From contig CAJNYU010001443.1 in the NCBI GenBank assembly GCA_905331475.1, forward strand, positions 171,178 to 235,177: a stretch of 64,000 nt of DNA. Direction: 5' to 3'. Position numbers and translations under genes: made by a program. The first letter of the stretch is position 1. Every line of letters starts with the position of its first letter. Under the pieces are notes generated by a model. That model had not been told where the DNA came from, did not search any database, and worked only from the letters and a program-made list of their open reading frames with translations. Of the stretch, positions 13,601 to 28,296 are shown piece by piece. The DNA is from Rotaria socialis. Taxonomy: Eukaryota; Rotifera; Eurotatoria; Philodinida; Philodinidae.

Positions 13601-15805
13601 ATAATTTTCATTGTTTTGTCTTTCAATTAGAATTACATGGTATACCTGGTTATCCAAAATTAACTGTTGGCAAAGTTTATGCTTTATGTTTATACATTGA
13701 CAATTATCGTTCGTATAAGCAAGGACATACGAATGATACTGTAAGTCAAAATTACAAAAGTTCTTCTTTTGTTTTTATTTGCGCTTTGTGTCAATATCGA
13801 AAACAACAAGTCGTTAATCATTATATATAGATGACGAGCAAAAGCAGCAGTAGTCTTGCATTACTGTCAACTGATGACGAGGTCAGTTACGCATGGATGG
13901 ATGCTTGCAGAATACCAGCATTTTAATTTAATTTTAATTTTAAATCGATAGAAAGAAAAATGAAATCTTTCGATTAAAAAAAAACACCTATGTCATGTGT
14001 TTGATTCTTTTTATTTTATTTTATTTTTCTTCTTATGAGCAATTTTCTCAGCATGACAATTTATTTTCCTTCTATCCTCTTACTATTCCTTTAACATTAA
14101 GTCATGTTTAAATCGTATAATTCAACCTAATCTTCTTCTTCTTCTTCTTCTTCTTCTTCTTCCACTACTACTTAATCTGATGAAAATTTTTGTTATTGAT
14201 TATTAATATGTTAAATCATTTTTTTGAATTTTATTGATATTCATAGGGCTTCAATTTAAATCGTCTAGTATCAGCACTTAAAGAACGTGTTCATTCAAGA
14301 GAAGGTATTAATGAATATGATGCTGATGGAAAACGATCATCATTTCGTCGATCCGGAGGAGGAAGTGGTGGAGGAAATCGATCATCGGTAAAATATAATC
14401 AATTTTTTTGTATCGTTTATATAATCTCCGAAGATCATATCCTAAGTCGTTTCATAAGAATTTTAACTTGATCATTTTTCATTTAGAACTTTGACAATAT
14501 GTTTTTGAGTAAAAATAAAGTTTCTTCAAGTCGCCGATCCAGTGCTGTCATGGAAAATGGGCATATCATTACTAAATCTTCAAATTCACTGGGCGTTGAC
14601 GAAGCACACCGAACAAATAATCATCCAAATATAGATAGCCTTTCAAATCAACATCACTATGGTAAAACATTAAATGTACCCGATCTTACCAGTACTCTTC
14701 ATGCCTTACCAATTGTTACACCACCGGCACCAATAAATCCACCTCGGCCAGCAATCATGACAACACCCAAATCAACAATGATTTCGATTAAAAACCCTTC
14801 AAATTCACTGGGTTTATCGCCTACTGAGACACGACCATTATTACTCGTTACAACAGAAAATGATCAACAACATACGAAAACAGTCACAGTCCCTAATGGA
14901 CGCCGTCTACCTTTAAGTGTTCCAGTAACATCACGTGCACCGGTAGTAACTAAACAAGCAACATTACCAAAACACAATGATCATCAAACTATACGTGAAA
15001 CAACAACAGAAAAATTATCATCAAAAAAATATATTAGTAGTCGACCGCGACCAGCACTGTTCTTTTCATCAACAAGTATAATTCGAAATGAAAAAACTAC
15101 CAAATAAAAGAAATTTCTTTATTGATATGAATTATTTATTTAGGAGCTCCTGATCAATCACCTGAACAGCATCAACCGTTACTAGGTAGTAGTGGAAATG
15201 ATACAAGCAGTCGTCATGATTCAATTGATTCACATACATCAACTGATGATGGCTATGGATTAAATGAAAATTGGCCACTAAGGACAAGGTTATTTGAATT
15301 TTTCCTTAAATGAAATGAATTCAATCTCTTTTGTTTTTAATATTCCAGTATGATAGGAGCACAAACTCGAATAGTATCAATTAACGATTCGTTGCCATCG
15401 GCCAGTATAGCTCAACCTCGACCACAAGCCAATGCGAATAATTCTCGACAATTACCATCTTTGCCAATGAATATACGACAATTACCATCATTGCCTAGCT
15501 CATTACGACAATCACCAAACATTGATAGTTCAAATTCGACAAAATTATATTTTAATATTGAGGACACAGAAAATGATGATGAAGCTTTAACAACAAAACT
15601 TGCACGTCCTGGAGAATTATTCTACTATCAAACTTCGACATCTTCGTCATCATCTTCGTCAGCATCGAATTCAAATAATTCATCATCTGAGAATTCTGAT
15701 AATGAAAATAACCGAGAACCATTTGAAAATCGTAATCAGGAAGTAGAAGGAGAAGAGGAGGATGAGGATGAGGATCGAATTTCGCCATGTGAATACGAAG
15801 CTTAA
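3982..15805 (+). CDS. CaV2: Voltage-gated calcium channel alpha-1 subunit, CaV2 type
   Basis: Pore-forming subunit of a presynaptic-type Ca2+ channel, about 2196 aa. Exons start at 3982, 4290, 4454, 4653, 4829, 5184, 5265, 5378, 5631, 5807 and so on to 15349-15805; reading phase is consistent across all 47 exon positions. Four six-helix domains lie at about 4290-5734, 6406-8006, 8720-10024 and 10085-12797. The pore glutamates are all present (TMEGWT, TGEDWN, TGEGWP, TGESWQ), so the filter is EEEE. The I-II linker starts [15 protein letters not shown] and keeps a beta-subunit site (QQIE..Y..YIEWI), as in CaV2. The II-III linker has an Ala/Thr tract. An EF-hand-like and IQ-like region follows (12780-13740), then a tail with two RQLPSLP motifs at 15446-15496. 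The C-terminus CEYEA lacks the vertebrate DxWC PDZ ligand. Position 36 has two alternative exons. A CaV1 identity is unlikely given the I-II linker. Confidence 0.95.
8130..8195 (+). repeat. Triplet repeat coding an Ala/Thr tract
   Basis: A run of GCA/ACA/ACG/GCG triplets inside CaV2 exon 21 codes an alternating Ala/Thr stretch followed by poly-Ala in the II-III linker. In vertebrate CaV2 this linker holds the synprint site. The run is probably length-variable. Confidence 0.8.
10669..10716 (+). other. CaV2: CaV2 candidate cassette exon, domain IV S3-S4 linker
   Basis: A 48-bp exon with AG before it and GT after it codes 16 residues beginning LTKANVALS. It lies between phase-0 borders (10600 and 11503), so skipping it keeps the frame. 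It falls where vertebrate CaV2.1 and CaV2.2 splice the tiny NP/ET exon. A long 786-bp intron follows, and an AAT microsatellite sits in the intron before it. Optional use is inferred, not shown. Confidence 0.6.
11839..11930 (+). other. CaV2: CaV2 exon 36a (mutually exclusive, domain IV turret/pore helix)
   Basis: 92-bp exon starting in frame after the ...IIGMQ exon that ends at 11744. It begins [11 protein letters not shown] and ends FQATLVLF plus AG. Its donor is AG|GCAAGA, a textbook GC-AG donor. It joins the exon at 12373 (A|TGT GCA ACA GGA GAA) in frame. It is the alternative to exon 36b; including both would shift the frame. Confidence 0.8.
12186..12280 (+). other. CaV2: CaV2 exon 36b (mutually exclusive, domain IV turret/pore helix)
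   Basis: 95-bp exon homologous to 36a. It begins [11 protein letters not shown] and ends YALMLLF plus AG, closer to vertebrate CaV2 (HNNF..FFQALMLLFR). The donor is GTATTT; the acceptor ...AACAAAG has a weak pyrimidine tract. Length modulo 3 equals that of 36a, so either exon alone keeps the frame. Confidence 0.85.
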
Positions 15806-15829
15806 ATTTTGTTTTTTGTTTGTTTGAAT

Positions 15830-15835
15830 AATAAA
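15830..15835 (+). terminator. Poly(A) signal of CaV2
   Basis: AATAAA lies 25 bases after the stop codon of the channel gene. Confidence 0.5.
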
Positions 15836-18800
15836 TGCTATAAAAAGAAATTTCTTGATTTTTCAAGAGAACAAGGTAACGCGATGTTAGCACCGCCAAC
15901 CCTCTACTGAAAGGATGTAGTCATGTAGAACGTATAGCTATCCAAAACTATCTAGCTGAGAGACTTCACGTTTTATAGCTTCGAAATAATTTTCATGAAA
16001 AACATGATTGATAACCGAGCATAAATAGAAAATTTGCTTGGAAATATCATCAACAAAACGGCATTTCAGTAATACTTACTAATACTATATGGCACCAGTG
16101 AAGTTAAGTGCATCCGATCTGCTATAGCTCAACCTTCGCTCCGAAAACTTTCGATCAGCTTGCTAACGGAGTGAAGAAAAAGACCCATTCAGGAACGCTA
16201 TGATCGAAATACCACATTTTAGTAAAGTTACAACTCAAATTGGTCTATGAACTAGATATTTAACATGAATCTGCACGAGTAGATCAGAAATTAAATCAAA
16301 CTGACTTTTTCTAACTCGATTTCGGTTAGATTTGTCCTCATTTTTGCTCAACCTCATGTCGGTTCATTTTGTTTCGGTGCGTTTCCCGTCTAGAATGGAT
16401 ATATTCATTCTTGGGTGCACGTTCACACATAGATAAACCTAAGATTTACATCTTTTGAACCAAACCCACACCCAATCAGGAAAAACTAAACTTATTAAGA
16501 TAATCACGACAATTATAAATTTCAAATATTTCACACGAGTTGAGCAATTATTTCATGACCGTTCTTCGAAAGAACTTGAAGATATTCATCATTTTCGAAA
16601 ATTTTTTCAACTTCTCTGATCGAGACAACGTGTAACTATTCTATAAGTCTGCGAGGCCTGTAGTCTTATAATCGCAACAGATTTTTAACTGTGCGGCTAG
16701 TCGCTCGTCGGCGCAACTCACAACTAGTCGCCCCCGCTATTTTTGTGTCATATATGCGGTGAACGTGACCCTTTCAAACACGGCATGATTGATTGAACGC
16801 TTCGCCTCATTCTATAATTATTAGTTGAAAACAAAGAACTTTCAAAAAACCCGAAAATAATAGCTGTGGGACTAATTTAATTCAGTTTCATCTACATATG
16901 CGATAAATTCCTCACTATTTAGAGAAGAATGAGACAAGATTTCCGAGTACTTATCCAGTTCGCGTCCGTTCGTAGATGCGCTAATCTAGAATTCTAGGAG
17001 TTAAGTTTGAATAAATTCTTCGTGCTACAATAAAAGTTTACATATCAAGCATAAACTGAAGACTTTGAAAAAAAGCCTTCAACATCTTAGTGCAGGTGAG
17101 CGGCTAGTCGTTGCCAAATTGAGAATCAATTCCACCGCAAGATGCCTATAGCTTATTCGTAATAAGATCTCACATAACCATACGATCCATAATCCACTCT
17201 CCTCCGACGACTCCCCGGGGAGTCCCCGCAAAATAACGAAATCCCTGGGGATTCTTCTAGGGAGAGTTGACTAGGGATACATCTAACACTATAAACATCA
17301 TCGAATGGTGCCCTTAAAAAATTTCCCTACAAAGAATTCCTATCACGAAAATCGGACGATCTAAGCAGCTCCTAATGCATTATAAACTTGCTTGAACTAC
17401 AAAATTTCAAAAAACTAACAACACCATGGTGTTCCCCGACCCAGGTTATCTTCGATCAAACCTATCCCTACAGATATTGTTTGAGGTTAGTTAAGTGTAT
17501 ATATCTGCTTTCCTATTGGACGAACGAACGCATTTAATTCGTTTTTCGTAATACTCTCCTTTCAGTGGAGGGAACAATCAATTGAGTTTAAAGAATGGGC
17601 TGTTTCAAACAGGAAATAGAAATGATAGCAACATTTCTAGTGTTCTTATAGGAAATGGTATACTTATAAACTTCCTACTTCTTTTGTTGTAATTTAGTTC
17701 ATGTAGAAAAAAAGAATTACTTGCGGAAAAGCTGTTTGTTCACATTTTGAATATACGCCAAATTAATAAATCATTTTGGTTGTTTAAAAAAATTATATTA
17801 TTTATTTATTTATTTATATTAAATTAATTAAGAAAATTCTTTGACACAAACTAGTGTTTTCACGCATGCTCTTTTCCGACTGTCAACAAATATATTCAGC
17901 TAATTATCAAAAGGATGAATATTCAATAGTATAACTTCAATTTCAAAGTGATGAGTATAAAAAAACAGATTTAGAGTATAACTTCAAATATCCTATTAAT
18001 TTTCGTTAACAATCTATCTTGTATAATGGACATCAAATAATAAATAATTTAAAGAAATACAATACAGAAATGAGTCGTTCAAAACTTTCATTTTTACCAA
18101 ATATCACCATAGTTACATAAGTTATTATTTACGTTGTTCAACCATCGCTTTTGTTTCTTTAGTCTTCTACGTACATCGCATTCATGATTTTAGTCAGAAC
18201 TTAATACGTTGCTTGAGATTTTGTATTATGAATGATTTATGGGTGATCTTTATTCAACATGATATATTTGCATGAAAGCAATCTTTTGTTTTTATAGAAA
18301 AGATACAAAACAGGTTTTACGAGGCAAACTGAAAGTATGGTGTCAGACTTAATAAATTTTCTCCGTTGGACTCTCAAACAGTACGCGATGTAGAAATCTA
18401 CAACTCAAAATCTGTCACTAGCTAGAACTTCTTTAGATTTTTGTGATAAAGGCAGACTTGTCTAACTCATTAACTTTACACAATATCTACATCATCTTTA
18501 TCAAGAATACTTTCAAGTACAATCTTACGAGTTATTCAATCTTCACAGCATTATTTAGTTTAGTAGAACTTCAAGGCCAAAAGCAAAATATCATTTATCA
18601 TGTATCAATTTCCATTTAATAATCAGTGTACCAATTCAAACTCCTTCGATTTAAATGTGACATATAGTATCAAGAAAAAAATGAATCTTCTATTTAAAAA
18701 GGCAATAGTGAGAAAATGTTAAATTCTCCATAATACGGAGAGGAATTCTATAGATTAAGTCTTTCAAGATACTTCAAATCTTAATCTTTTTGAGCTTATT

Positions 18801-19856
18801 TACTGATGTATTAATGAGCAATTAGTAAAACGTTGTCATTCCGATTATGATCATAGGATGTTGAAAGTATTATTCAATTCAAAAAATACAAAGTCCTCAT
18901 ATCCTACAAAAAGTTTCACTGTTAACAGCCTTTCGCGTGCATTAATAATATTATCAGTGTCGTGTATACACTTTTTCTTTTCATTTCGTCATCGAAAGTA
19001 ACTAAGAAACAAGCGGAAATGTAAAACATTAAATAAATGTAGCTCATGCAAAAACATTTAGGTACAGCTACATTGTTTTTTTGTTAAAATGATTCAAATT
19101 GTACTCCAACTTCATCATCAAAAATACAAGAAGACAAAAATAAATATCATTTCCCTCATTATATAGAAGTGAAGTTGTTTCAGATAGCTTAATTGAAAAA
19201 CTTTTTTTTATCACTTCACAAGTTGCATCAGAAATGTATTTTACATAATGCTTTTCCTTAGCAAAAAACCTGAAAAGTTGCCATGTAGAAAAAAAGATTT
19301 TTTTATACATTTATTATTTATATTGCAATCTTTTTAGCAAAACTCCAATGTAAATATATTAACCTTATTCACTGTTTTTTTTTAGAATTAAATATTATCA
19401 TCGCTATGGTAACAAACATGTTGATTTCCCGTGTGTAAAAAGAAAATCTATCCTAGTCATCTCACTTTCTCTTTTTTTTCTATTTACTCTTTTTGATATC
19501 CATATGACGAATGAGATGTCTTTGAAAAACAAGAGAAAACCAAGCTTCAATATACAATGCAATGACATACGAGACATGTTGTCAGCTACACGATATGCAC
19601 ATCTTCAAACTTCTTCTCATACTTTCTCATATCGCATTATTTTCTTTTTCTCTTTTCTTTCTCTTTTTTCGTCCGTGAGGCTTTGTGGATTTTATATATA
19701 TATATATATATACATACATACATATATATATAAAGAAGCATGAATCATTCATTCATTGATATGCTCCTTCGTCCTCCTTTAGGCTGTGCGTGCTAGTGTT
19801 TAAGCAATGCGACTATGCCGTCCGTCCGTCTTTCGGCCTAACTATGAAGGGGTGAG
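15836..19856. other. Non-coding interval between CaV2 and beta-tubulin
   Basis: About 4 kb without a supportable gene. Bases 16600-17300 are GC-richer than their surroundings, contain the palindrome CTCCCCGGGGAG (17211-17222) and twice carry CGGCTAGTCG (near 16696 and 17102). This may be a decayed mobile element. 17300-19450 is plain AT-rich DNA. A TA microsatellite lies near 19695-19730. Confidence 0.5.
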
Positions 19857-20088
19857 CGCGAGAGAGAGAACGAGAGAAAAATAGAGACCGACATTCGTAG
19901 ACTACTGTTCTTTCACTTTCTTTCACTGTCTCTCACTCTCTCTCTCTTTCTCTTTCTTGCTCTCATCGCTCGCTCTCTTTTTTTTATATTATCTCGTCGT
20001 CCGTCGAGCATCATTACATTTGTCTGTCGTTGCAGATCAACGTCTCTCGCACTTTCGATTCGTCTAACACAAAAACAACCACTACAAA
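19857..20088 (+). promoter_or_regulatory. GA/CT-rich promoter and leader of beta-tubulin
   Basis: A GA-rich run (19857-19890) is followed by long CT-rich stretches (about 19909-19985), then a short leader to the ATG at 20089. Such polypurine/polypyrimidine tracts are common at strong housekeeping promoters. No clear TATA box is seen close to the start. Confidence 0.45.
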
Positions 20089-22174
<2,086 letters not shown>

Positions 22175-22371
22175 ACAGTTGTAATATTCTATGGTCGACT
22201 AGGGCTGCATTCATCTGTTTAGCAATAATTGTCATTTTGTCTTATAATCATTCAATGTTTTTCTCTACTCTGCCTTGTATTGTTTGTCATGTGAACGTGA
22301 TTTGTTAATCTAATTCATGTTTGCTTCTCTTGATCAAAATATGTTTTATCCTCACTACTTCTAACTCGATA

Positions 22372-22377
22372 AATAAA
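22372..22377 (+). terminator. Poly(A) signal of beta-tubulin
   Basis: AATAAA about 200 bases after the tubulin stop codon and just before the next gene. Confidence 0.5.
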
Positions 22378-22457
22378 AATAAATGTTTAATATAACGCAG
22401 AAAATGAAAACATCTTACTGTCATCTATGTCTCATTCCAGATAATGGAGGAGGAAAG

Positions 22458-24363
22458 ATGAAGAACTTTGGAATCTGCCTGGTATTGTTAGCTATTGCTG
22501 GAGTGGAATGTTCTAATGGAGGTAAGTACATTTGCAGTGCTAATATTTTCTTATAGTATTGTTACTAATTAGCGACGAGAATAGCCCTACCGAGTGTAGA
22601 TCAATTTCTATGAAAAACATTTTTGGTTGTCTAATTTGTGTGCACATTTGTTTAGATAATTCATGCAAACAGTGTCAAACCATAAATCACTGTTGATTTC
22701 GAATGACAATATATTGTTCACTTTTAGATGGCAGTAGCATAGACTTTTGTTTTTAAATAGGAATCTATTTTTTATTCGAATAGTCTCCGCGCTGATTAGT
22801 GTTAGTGTAAGAAGATATAAAATAAAATATCTATAATGAAATAATTTTCTAGCTAGTAATTATATTCTACTGATTGCTCCGCCTGAACGTGGCCATTTAA
22901 ATCCAATCCTCGAATTAGCTAAACAATTAACCTTTAACAGAACTGATAATGATACTGAAATACTTGTTAGTGTACCATCCTATGCTGATGTAAATGTTTC
23001 ATCGTGGGTAACTGATGAAGGTCTTAATTATATTTATAGTGGTATTGCACATGATGTTACACTCGATGATATGCATCAATTTTCATTAATGGATTCTCGA
23101 AATTTAAAAAACTATCTCAATTTTGTATCTCGTATGGCTCAGCTTTTTCATAGTTTCAATCGTGCCGCTTATGAAACACTTCTTCCAATTCTTCGTAAAA
23201 AACATGGCAAACCTCGTGTCATTATTTTCGATTTAAATATGTTATGGGCAATTGATTTAGCCGAACAGCTTGGTTCGATACCAGCTATTGTTGTTTGTCC
23301 ATTTCTCATTGATGCACTCAATTTACCAAGTATGACGCCACGATGGCATACGCCATCTTATATTGTTCCTTATTCACCCTCGACATTTCTTGGTCGTATT
23401 CAATTATTCTTTTATCGATCCATAGTTTTACCTTATCAAACTCATTTTATATTTTCTCGTATTTATCAACGAAAATTTGATTATGAATATTTCATTAAAA
23501 AATATCATCTTAGCGTATTTGTTAGTACAGCACCGCCATTTGAAGTTCCACGTTCAGTTATTAATCCTGCTATTCATTTCTTAGGCCCATTTTTATATCA
23601 AAATCGTTTACAACCAATGACTTCTAATTTACTTTCATGGCTTAATGATATCGTTGAACATAATGATACACTTATCTATATAAGTTTAGGTTCTATTGGT
23701 CTTCTTACACGAGAACAATCCGACAAACTTGTGACAGCTTTTATACAATTAATAGAAACAAAGCATTCTTCTCAAATACGTGTTTTATGGGCTCGTGGTA
23801 ATACTTTAAGCAGTAATGATAGTCGGTTTCGTCTTGAAGGTTTCGTACCGCAAAAAACAATTTTATCGCATTCAGCTATGCAACAGCAACGGTCACTTTA
23901 TATAAATCATTGTGGTATGAGTTCAATGCATGAATCTATTGTATTCGGTATTCCACACATCGCCTTTCCACTCTTTCTTGATCAACATCAAGTTGCTCAA
24001 CGTAGTGTACAATTACGTATGGGTTTATATATTGACAAAAATAATTTTACATCCAATGAATTAATTGAAAAAATCCTTTTAATTCTAAATAATCCACAAA
24101 TATATCGTCGAAATACACAAAAAATAGCCGATTCATTTCGTATAAATGGTAACGGTTTAGAACGTGCTCAAAATATAATTGAATATATTAGTAAATATGG
24201 ACGTGATATGCAAAAACTAATAGTATCTTATGATAGTCAGATGCATTGGATTGAAAAATATTCATTAGACATTCTTATTTGTTTTCTTTTGATTGCTTTA
24301 CTTGTGTTTATTATCATACGTATAATATTGAAAATGTTGAATCGGAAGCAAAAAAAAGAATAA
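22458..24363 (+). CDS. UDP-glycosyltransferase, ER membrane type
   Basis: Transfers a sugar from a UDP-sugar to small lipophilic acceptors in the ER lumen. Two exons (22458-22521, 22853-24363) give 524 aa. Exon 1 codes a signal peptide (MKNFGICLVLLAIAGVECS). The mature part opens with an acceptor-binding fold (ILLIAPPERGHLNP). The C-terminal half has the nucleotide-sugar signature, HCGMSSMHES followed by GIPHIAFPLFLDQHQ; the usual HGG/HCG start is present. One membrane helix lies at about 24270-24335. The tail ends KQKKE, a KxKxx ER-retrieval signal. This type I topology is typical of animal UGTs. The substrate cannot be predicted. The gene follows tubulin by 283 bp on the same strand, with no sign of shared function. 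Confidence 0.9.
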
Positions 24364-24512
24364 ATAAATTGAAAATCAATTTTATGCTTGTTTTTTTTTG
24401 TTTGCAAAACAACAAAACAAAACAAAATTTATTTGACAGGATGTCAACCTTGATCATTATCTATATGATCGTCTAAACTTAACATTGTTTCTTTGTGTAC
24501 ATTTTGTTTTTC

Positions 24513-24896
24513 TTAATAATTTATTTCTGCATTTATTGAACTAACCAGTGATTTACGAGTACGCATAGATTGATGCTCTTCTGACACATTGTTAACAAAA
24601 GCTTGCGATTGATATCTATCGATATTTGGTTGTTGAGCAGATGGATCTAACATTAAAGTCGACGAATTATGATTAGTAAGTCCATTAAAAGTACTAAGCA
24701 TTTTGTTTAAATAATTCCTATACCGTCGTAAATATGATACAGTACAAGAATGTTTAGAGAGTTTCTGTTTTGGTTTGCATGTATTTTCAAGTTCAGTTAA
24801 TATCGGATAAGGATAATCGACGAATAGTTTATGGCATGTTGCAGATGATTGAGTTTGAACGTTACCATTTTGCATGTGTCGCTTTATTGAAAACAT
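24513..24896 (-). CDS. Hypothetical protein, 127 aa
   Basis: Open frame from ATG at 24896, convergent with the UGT gene. No family is recognised. It is polar, rich in Ser, Asn and Gln, with one basic patch (YLRRYRNYLNK) and no signal peptide or membrane segment. A TA-rich stretch upstream could be promoter. It might be a real short gene, the last exon of a longer one, or a chance frame. Confidence 0.35.
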   Translation of the reverse strand: MFSIKRHMQNGNVQTQSSATCHKLFVDYPYPILTELENTCKPKQKLSKHSCTVSYLRRYRNYLNKMLSTFNGLTNHNSSTLMLDPSAQQPNIDRYQSQAFVNNVSEEHQSMRTRKSLVSSINAEINY

Positions 24897-25862
24897 TGTT
24901 GATGTATCTATTTGTAGAATAAATCAGTGCACATATGAGTATTTATATATATATATATAAATACAAATATGCAAGGGAAAAGAAAAACAAAAAGGGAAAG
25001 TTATTTCGCAAATATTTTGAAACGACATAGAAGTTAGTCATATTTACACGTGCATTAATGACTAGACAGAACAGATAATTGTAAATAATTACAAAAATTT
25101 TCTTTTGCATGAATATTCATTGATTGAAATGATTGGACTTTCGTGAGGTGAGCCTACTTCTGAAGTGTAGGCGAATTTACTGTGCGAACACTTTTCTCAA
25201 GAAGGAGACAGAGTACGAAAGAAGCGTACTGTGAAAGTTTCTATTGTATGATATTGATATTTCGTTGTTACAAAGTTCAAGTACAATCATTTATTTGAAA
25301 TGTAAATGTGTAGAAAATAAGTAATATAGAACAACACATAGCTATTAATAGACTGGTTGAAAGCAATACCGATCAACGTGAAGTCAAGCGGGCAGTGTGA
25401 AATCAGTGCATGTATATACTATTGGATTTTAAACCCTATTTTAATTTGCTAAATTCAAATGTCAACTACAATAATCACGTGAACTCGTTCACGTTTATAA
25501 TGAATTAGATTCATCAACAATCGAAATGCCCTCAAGACTAAATCATTTGCAGTTTGGCCTTGTGTGAACTCAGTTGATTCTTAAGTTTTTGTTTCCGATT
25601 ATAAAATTTAAAATACCAAGTGGTGCCATCTAGTCAGAAGTTTCAACAGGTGGGAAAAGACTCTTGAATGGAAAATTTTCGTTTTTTCTTTTAACAAAGA
25701 AATATACTTTAGAAATTTGCGTACTATTTCGAATCCTATTTAACAAAAACTATGTGTAACCAAGATAATCCCCTTTTGAGCTATTCATCCATAATGGTGA
25801 AACGTACTCGTATTTACTGACTTTCATAGACATTCAATACATCATAATAAAAAAATTCTGTC
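24897..25862. other. Intergenic region before the NEK gene
   Basis: AT-rich with no gene seen. A small hairpin (GCCTAC...GTAGGC, 25152-25172) lies in a locally GC-richer patch at 25140-25240 whose meaning is unknown. The final 150 bases are the likely leader of the kinase gene. Confidence 0.45.
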
Positions 25863-28101
25863 ATGGCAGAATTAGATACATCAGCCCCTGCTGATAGTGA
25901 ACTAATTCTAGTCAAAGATCGTTACAAAGTAATAAAAGTACTTGGTCGTGGCAGTTACGGTGAAGTATGGCTTGTGTCACCACTTGAATCGAGTACTGGG
26001 AGTAAAAGTAAACCACGCCGTTGTGTACTGAAACGCATCAGCATTGGACGTTCAAATAATGAAAAAAACGAACTTGCTGGTGCCGAACGTGAAGCTCAAT
26101 TACTATCATCTCTCAGACATCCGAATATAGTTTCATATATTGAATCCTTTCGCTCGCGTGATCATCATTTAAATATAGTTATGGCATTTTGTGAAGGCGG
26201 AGATTTATATACAAAAATAAAATATCGTAAAAAACAATTACTAAATGAAGAACAAATCATTGAATGGTTTATACAAATAACACTTGCATTACAATATATG
26301 CATGGTCGATCAATATTACATCGTGATTTGAAGACACAAAATATTTTTCTAACTAAACATGAAATAGTTAAAGTGGGCGATTTAGGTATTGCAAAAATAC
26401 TAGATAACAATGGATCAGATTTAGCTACAACTGTTATCGGAACACCGTATGTATTTTATTGCAAAAAAAAAGAAATGAAAAACAGGTCTATCAGAATAAA
26501 ATGATTTTTTTTATATAGATACTATATGAGTCCAGAGATATTTTCAAATCAACCATATGGTCAAAAATCAGATATTTGGGCACTTGGTTGTTGTGTTTAT
26601 GAAATGGCAACATTAGAACATGCGTTTAAAGCTGGTGATATTAGTTCACTTGTACTCAAAGTTGTTCGTGGTCAGACACCATCTTTACCATCAGCTGATG
26701 TTTATAGTAAACCATTAATTGAATTAATCAATGCTATGTTAGATAAAGATGCAGAAAATCGACCAACAGCTAAGCAAATTCTACAACATCCATATATAAA
26801 GCAGCATATTGCTCATTTATATGACAAAACACGTGAACGCTGTCAATCATTTATACCAGCGCTGGTACAGGGTAAAACTTATGTTTAGCGAAGAAGCGAT
26901 TCGAAACAATGATATTCATCGACAAAAGAGCTTTGCTTTTACTGAGAGAGAATATTGAAGAAAAGGAAACAATAGTATTTCCGATTGTATACGCCGATAA
27001 AAAAAAAGCAATCTATTGAAAAAGAAAAACTTTTTAATAAAATGTCATTTTCTTTTGAAAGCATTTAAACTTGCAACAAGAATAATGGAAAATTGGAAAC
27101 ATCCCAACTTTTTATTTGTGTACGTGAACTTACAAATTTTCTTTTTCTTTTTACTCACAGCCTACTGAACCACCGTTAGAATGTGCACCATCTAACCATT
27201 CCGATCATCATTCGATGCCTCCAATACCGAAACCGCGTGCTTCGAATCTTACAAACACCGATGAAAGTGGTAGCGAAAGACAAGATTTATCTACTCCACC
27301 GATTAGTCAATCACGTGCTCGTCGTATGAAAAATAAAACTACATCTTCCGACAACGAAACATCCGAATCTCAAGCATCAAGTGCAACTACTGCCCGTGAA
27401 GACGAAGAGAAAGAAGCAAGAATAGTTAATAATGCTTTTATAGAGAAAATACGTCAAAACGATACATTAGCACGTTTTAAACGAAATCCGCCATCATTAG
27501 TTTCTGAAGGTCAATCTGATGGTATTATCTTTTTTTCTCTTCTTCTGTACAAATATTGTTTTCTTTCTAAATCTGTTCGTAAATTTCAGATAACAGTATG
27601 CTTCGTGCAAATCTTACTGCTCGTCAACGACGACGTGAACAACGTCTTCATTCATCGATAAATACACAAGAAGACGATAATAAACCACCAACGACTCCAC
27701 CTGCCTACGATCGTTCTATATCAAATGATAGTCAAATTGATTTTGTTGAACAAGAACGTAAAGCAAAGAAAGATATGAATGATTTTTTAAATCAACTTGA
27801 TGCTACATTACGTTTACCAGCAGCATCAGTATCAGCATCAGTTGAAGTTCCATCGATGTTCGATCGTACAATGGTTTCAACTGCGAAATTAGAAGAACGA
27901 CGTGTTGCATTAAGAGAAAATTGTCTACAAGAACTGTCACCAGAAGTCTTAAAAAGAGTTCTTGACATATTGGATCTTGTTAGTGAAACAGAACTAAAAT
28001 CACAAATGCTTGCTATTTTAGGAAAAGAGCTCTATGACAAATATTGTGCGCAACTTTATTCTTTGAAATATTATGAAAATTCTATATGTACTCGACAATA
28101 A
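25863..28101 (+). CDS. NEK4: NIMA-related serine/threonine kinase, NEK4-like
   Basis: Four exons (25863-26446, 26519-26864, 27161-27521, 27590-28101) code 600 aa. The kinase domain covers about residues 20-290: Gly loop GRGSYGEV, VAIK-type lysine in CVLKRI, catalytic loop HRDLKTQNIFL, DLG in place of DFG (as in several NEKs), and GTPYYMSPE. It matches NEK4 best in memory (IVMAFCEGGDLY, EWFIQITLALQYMH, WALGCCVYEMATL). The middle is Ser/Pro-rich and disordered. The C-terminus (LGKELYDKYCAQLYSLKYYE) resembles the conserved NEK4 tail. NEK family members act at cilia, in cell-cycle control and in the DNA damage response. Exon 2 is ended at GCG CTG|GTACAG because the later GGTAAAA donor would break the frame; reading on instead would stop at 26888 as a short form. 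Confidence 0.9.
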
Positions 28102-28296
28102 TGATTTTTATAATGTATTTATTTATTTGTTTTTGTCTTCGTGGTATAATCATGAGAAGTAAATGTGATTGTTAGTATTGAATAAAATTTATTTTGTCTC
28201 TCTATGTTAACATATAATCCAAATAAAAAAAATAGTTTTATCATTTTCGTTTACAAGATAAATATTTTGAAACATTAATCAATCGATATTAGTTTT

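Noticed and set aside
19504-19743. 79-codon frame before tubulin
   Set aside because: Ends in a TA microsatellite and lies in the promoter region; no protein features.
26865-26888. Read-through end of the NEK kinase at 26888
   Set aside because: The protein would lack the NEK4-like C-terminal region, whose exons follow in phase; kept only as a possible short isoform.
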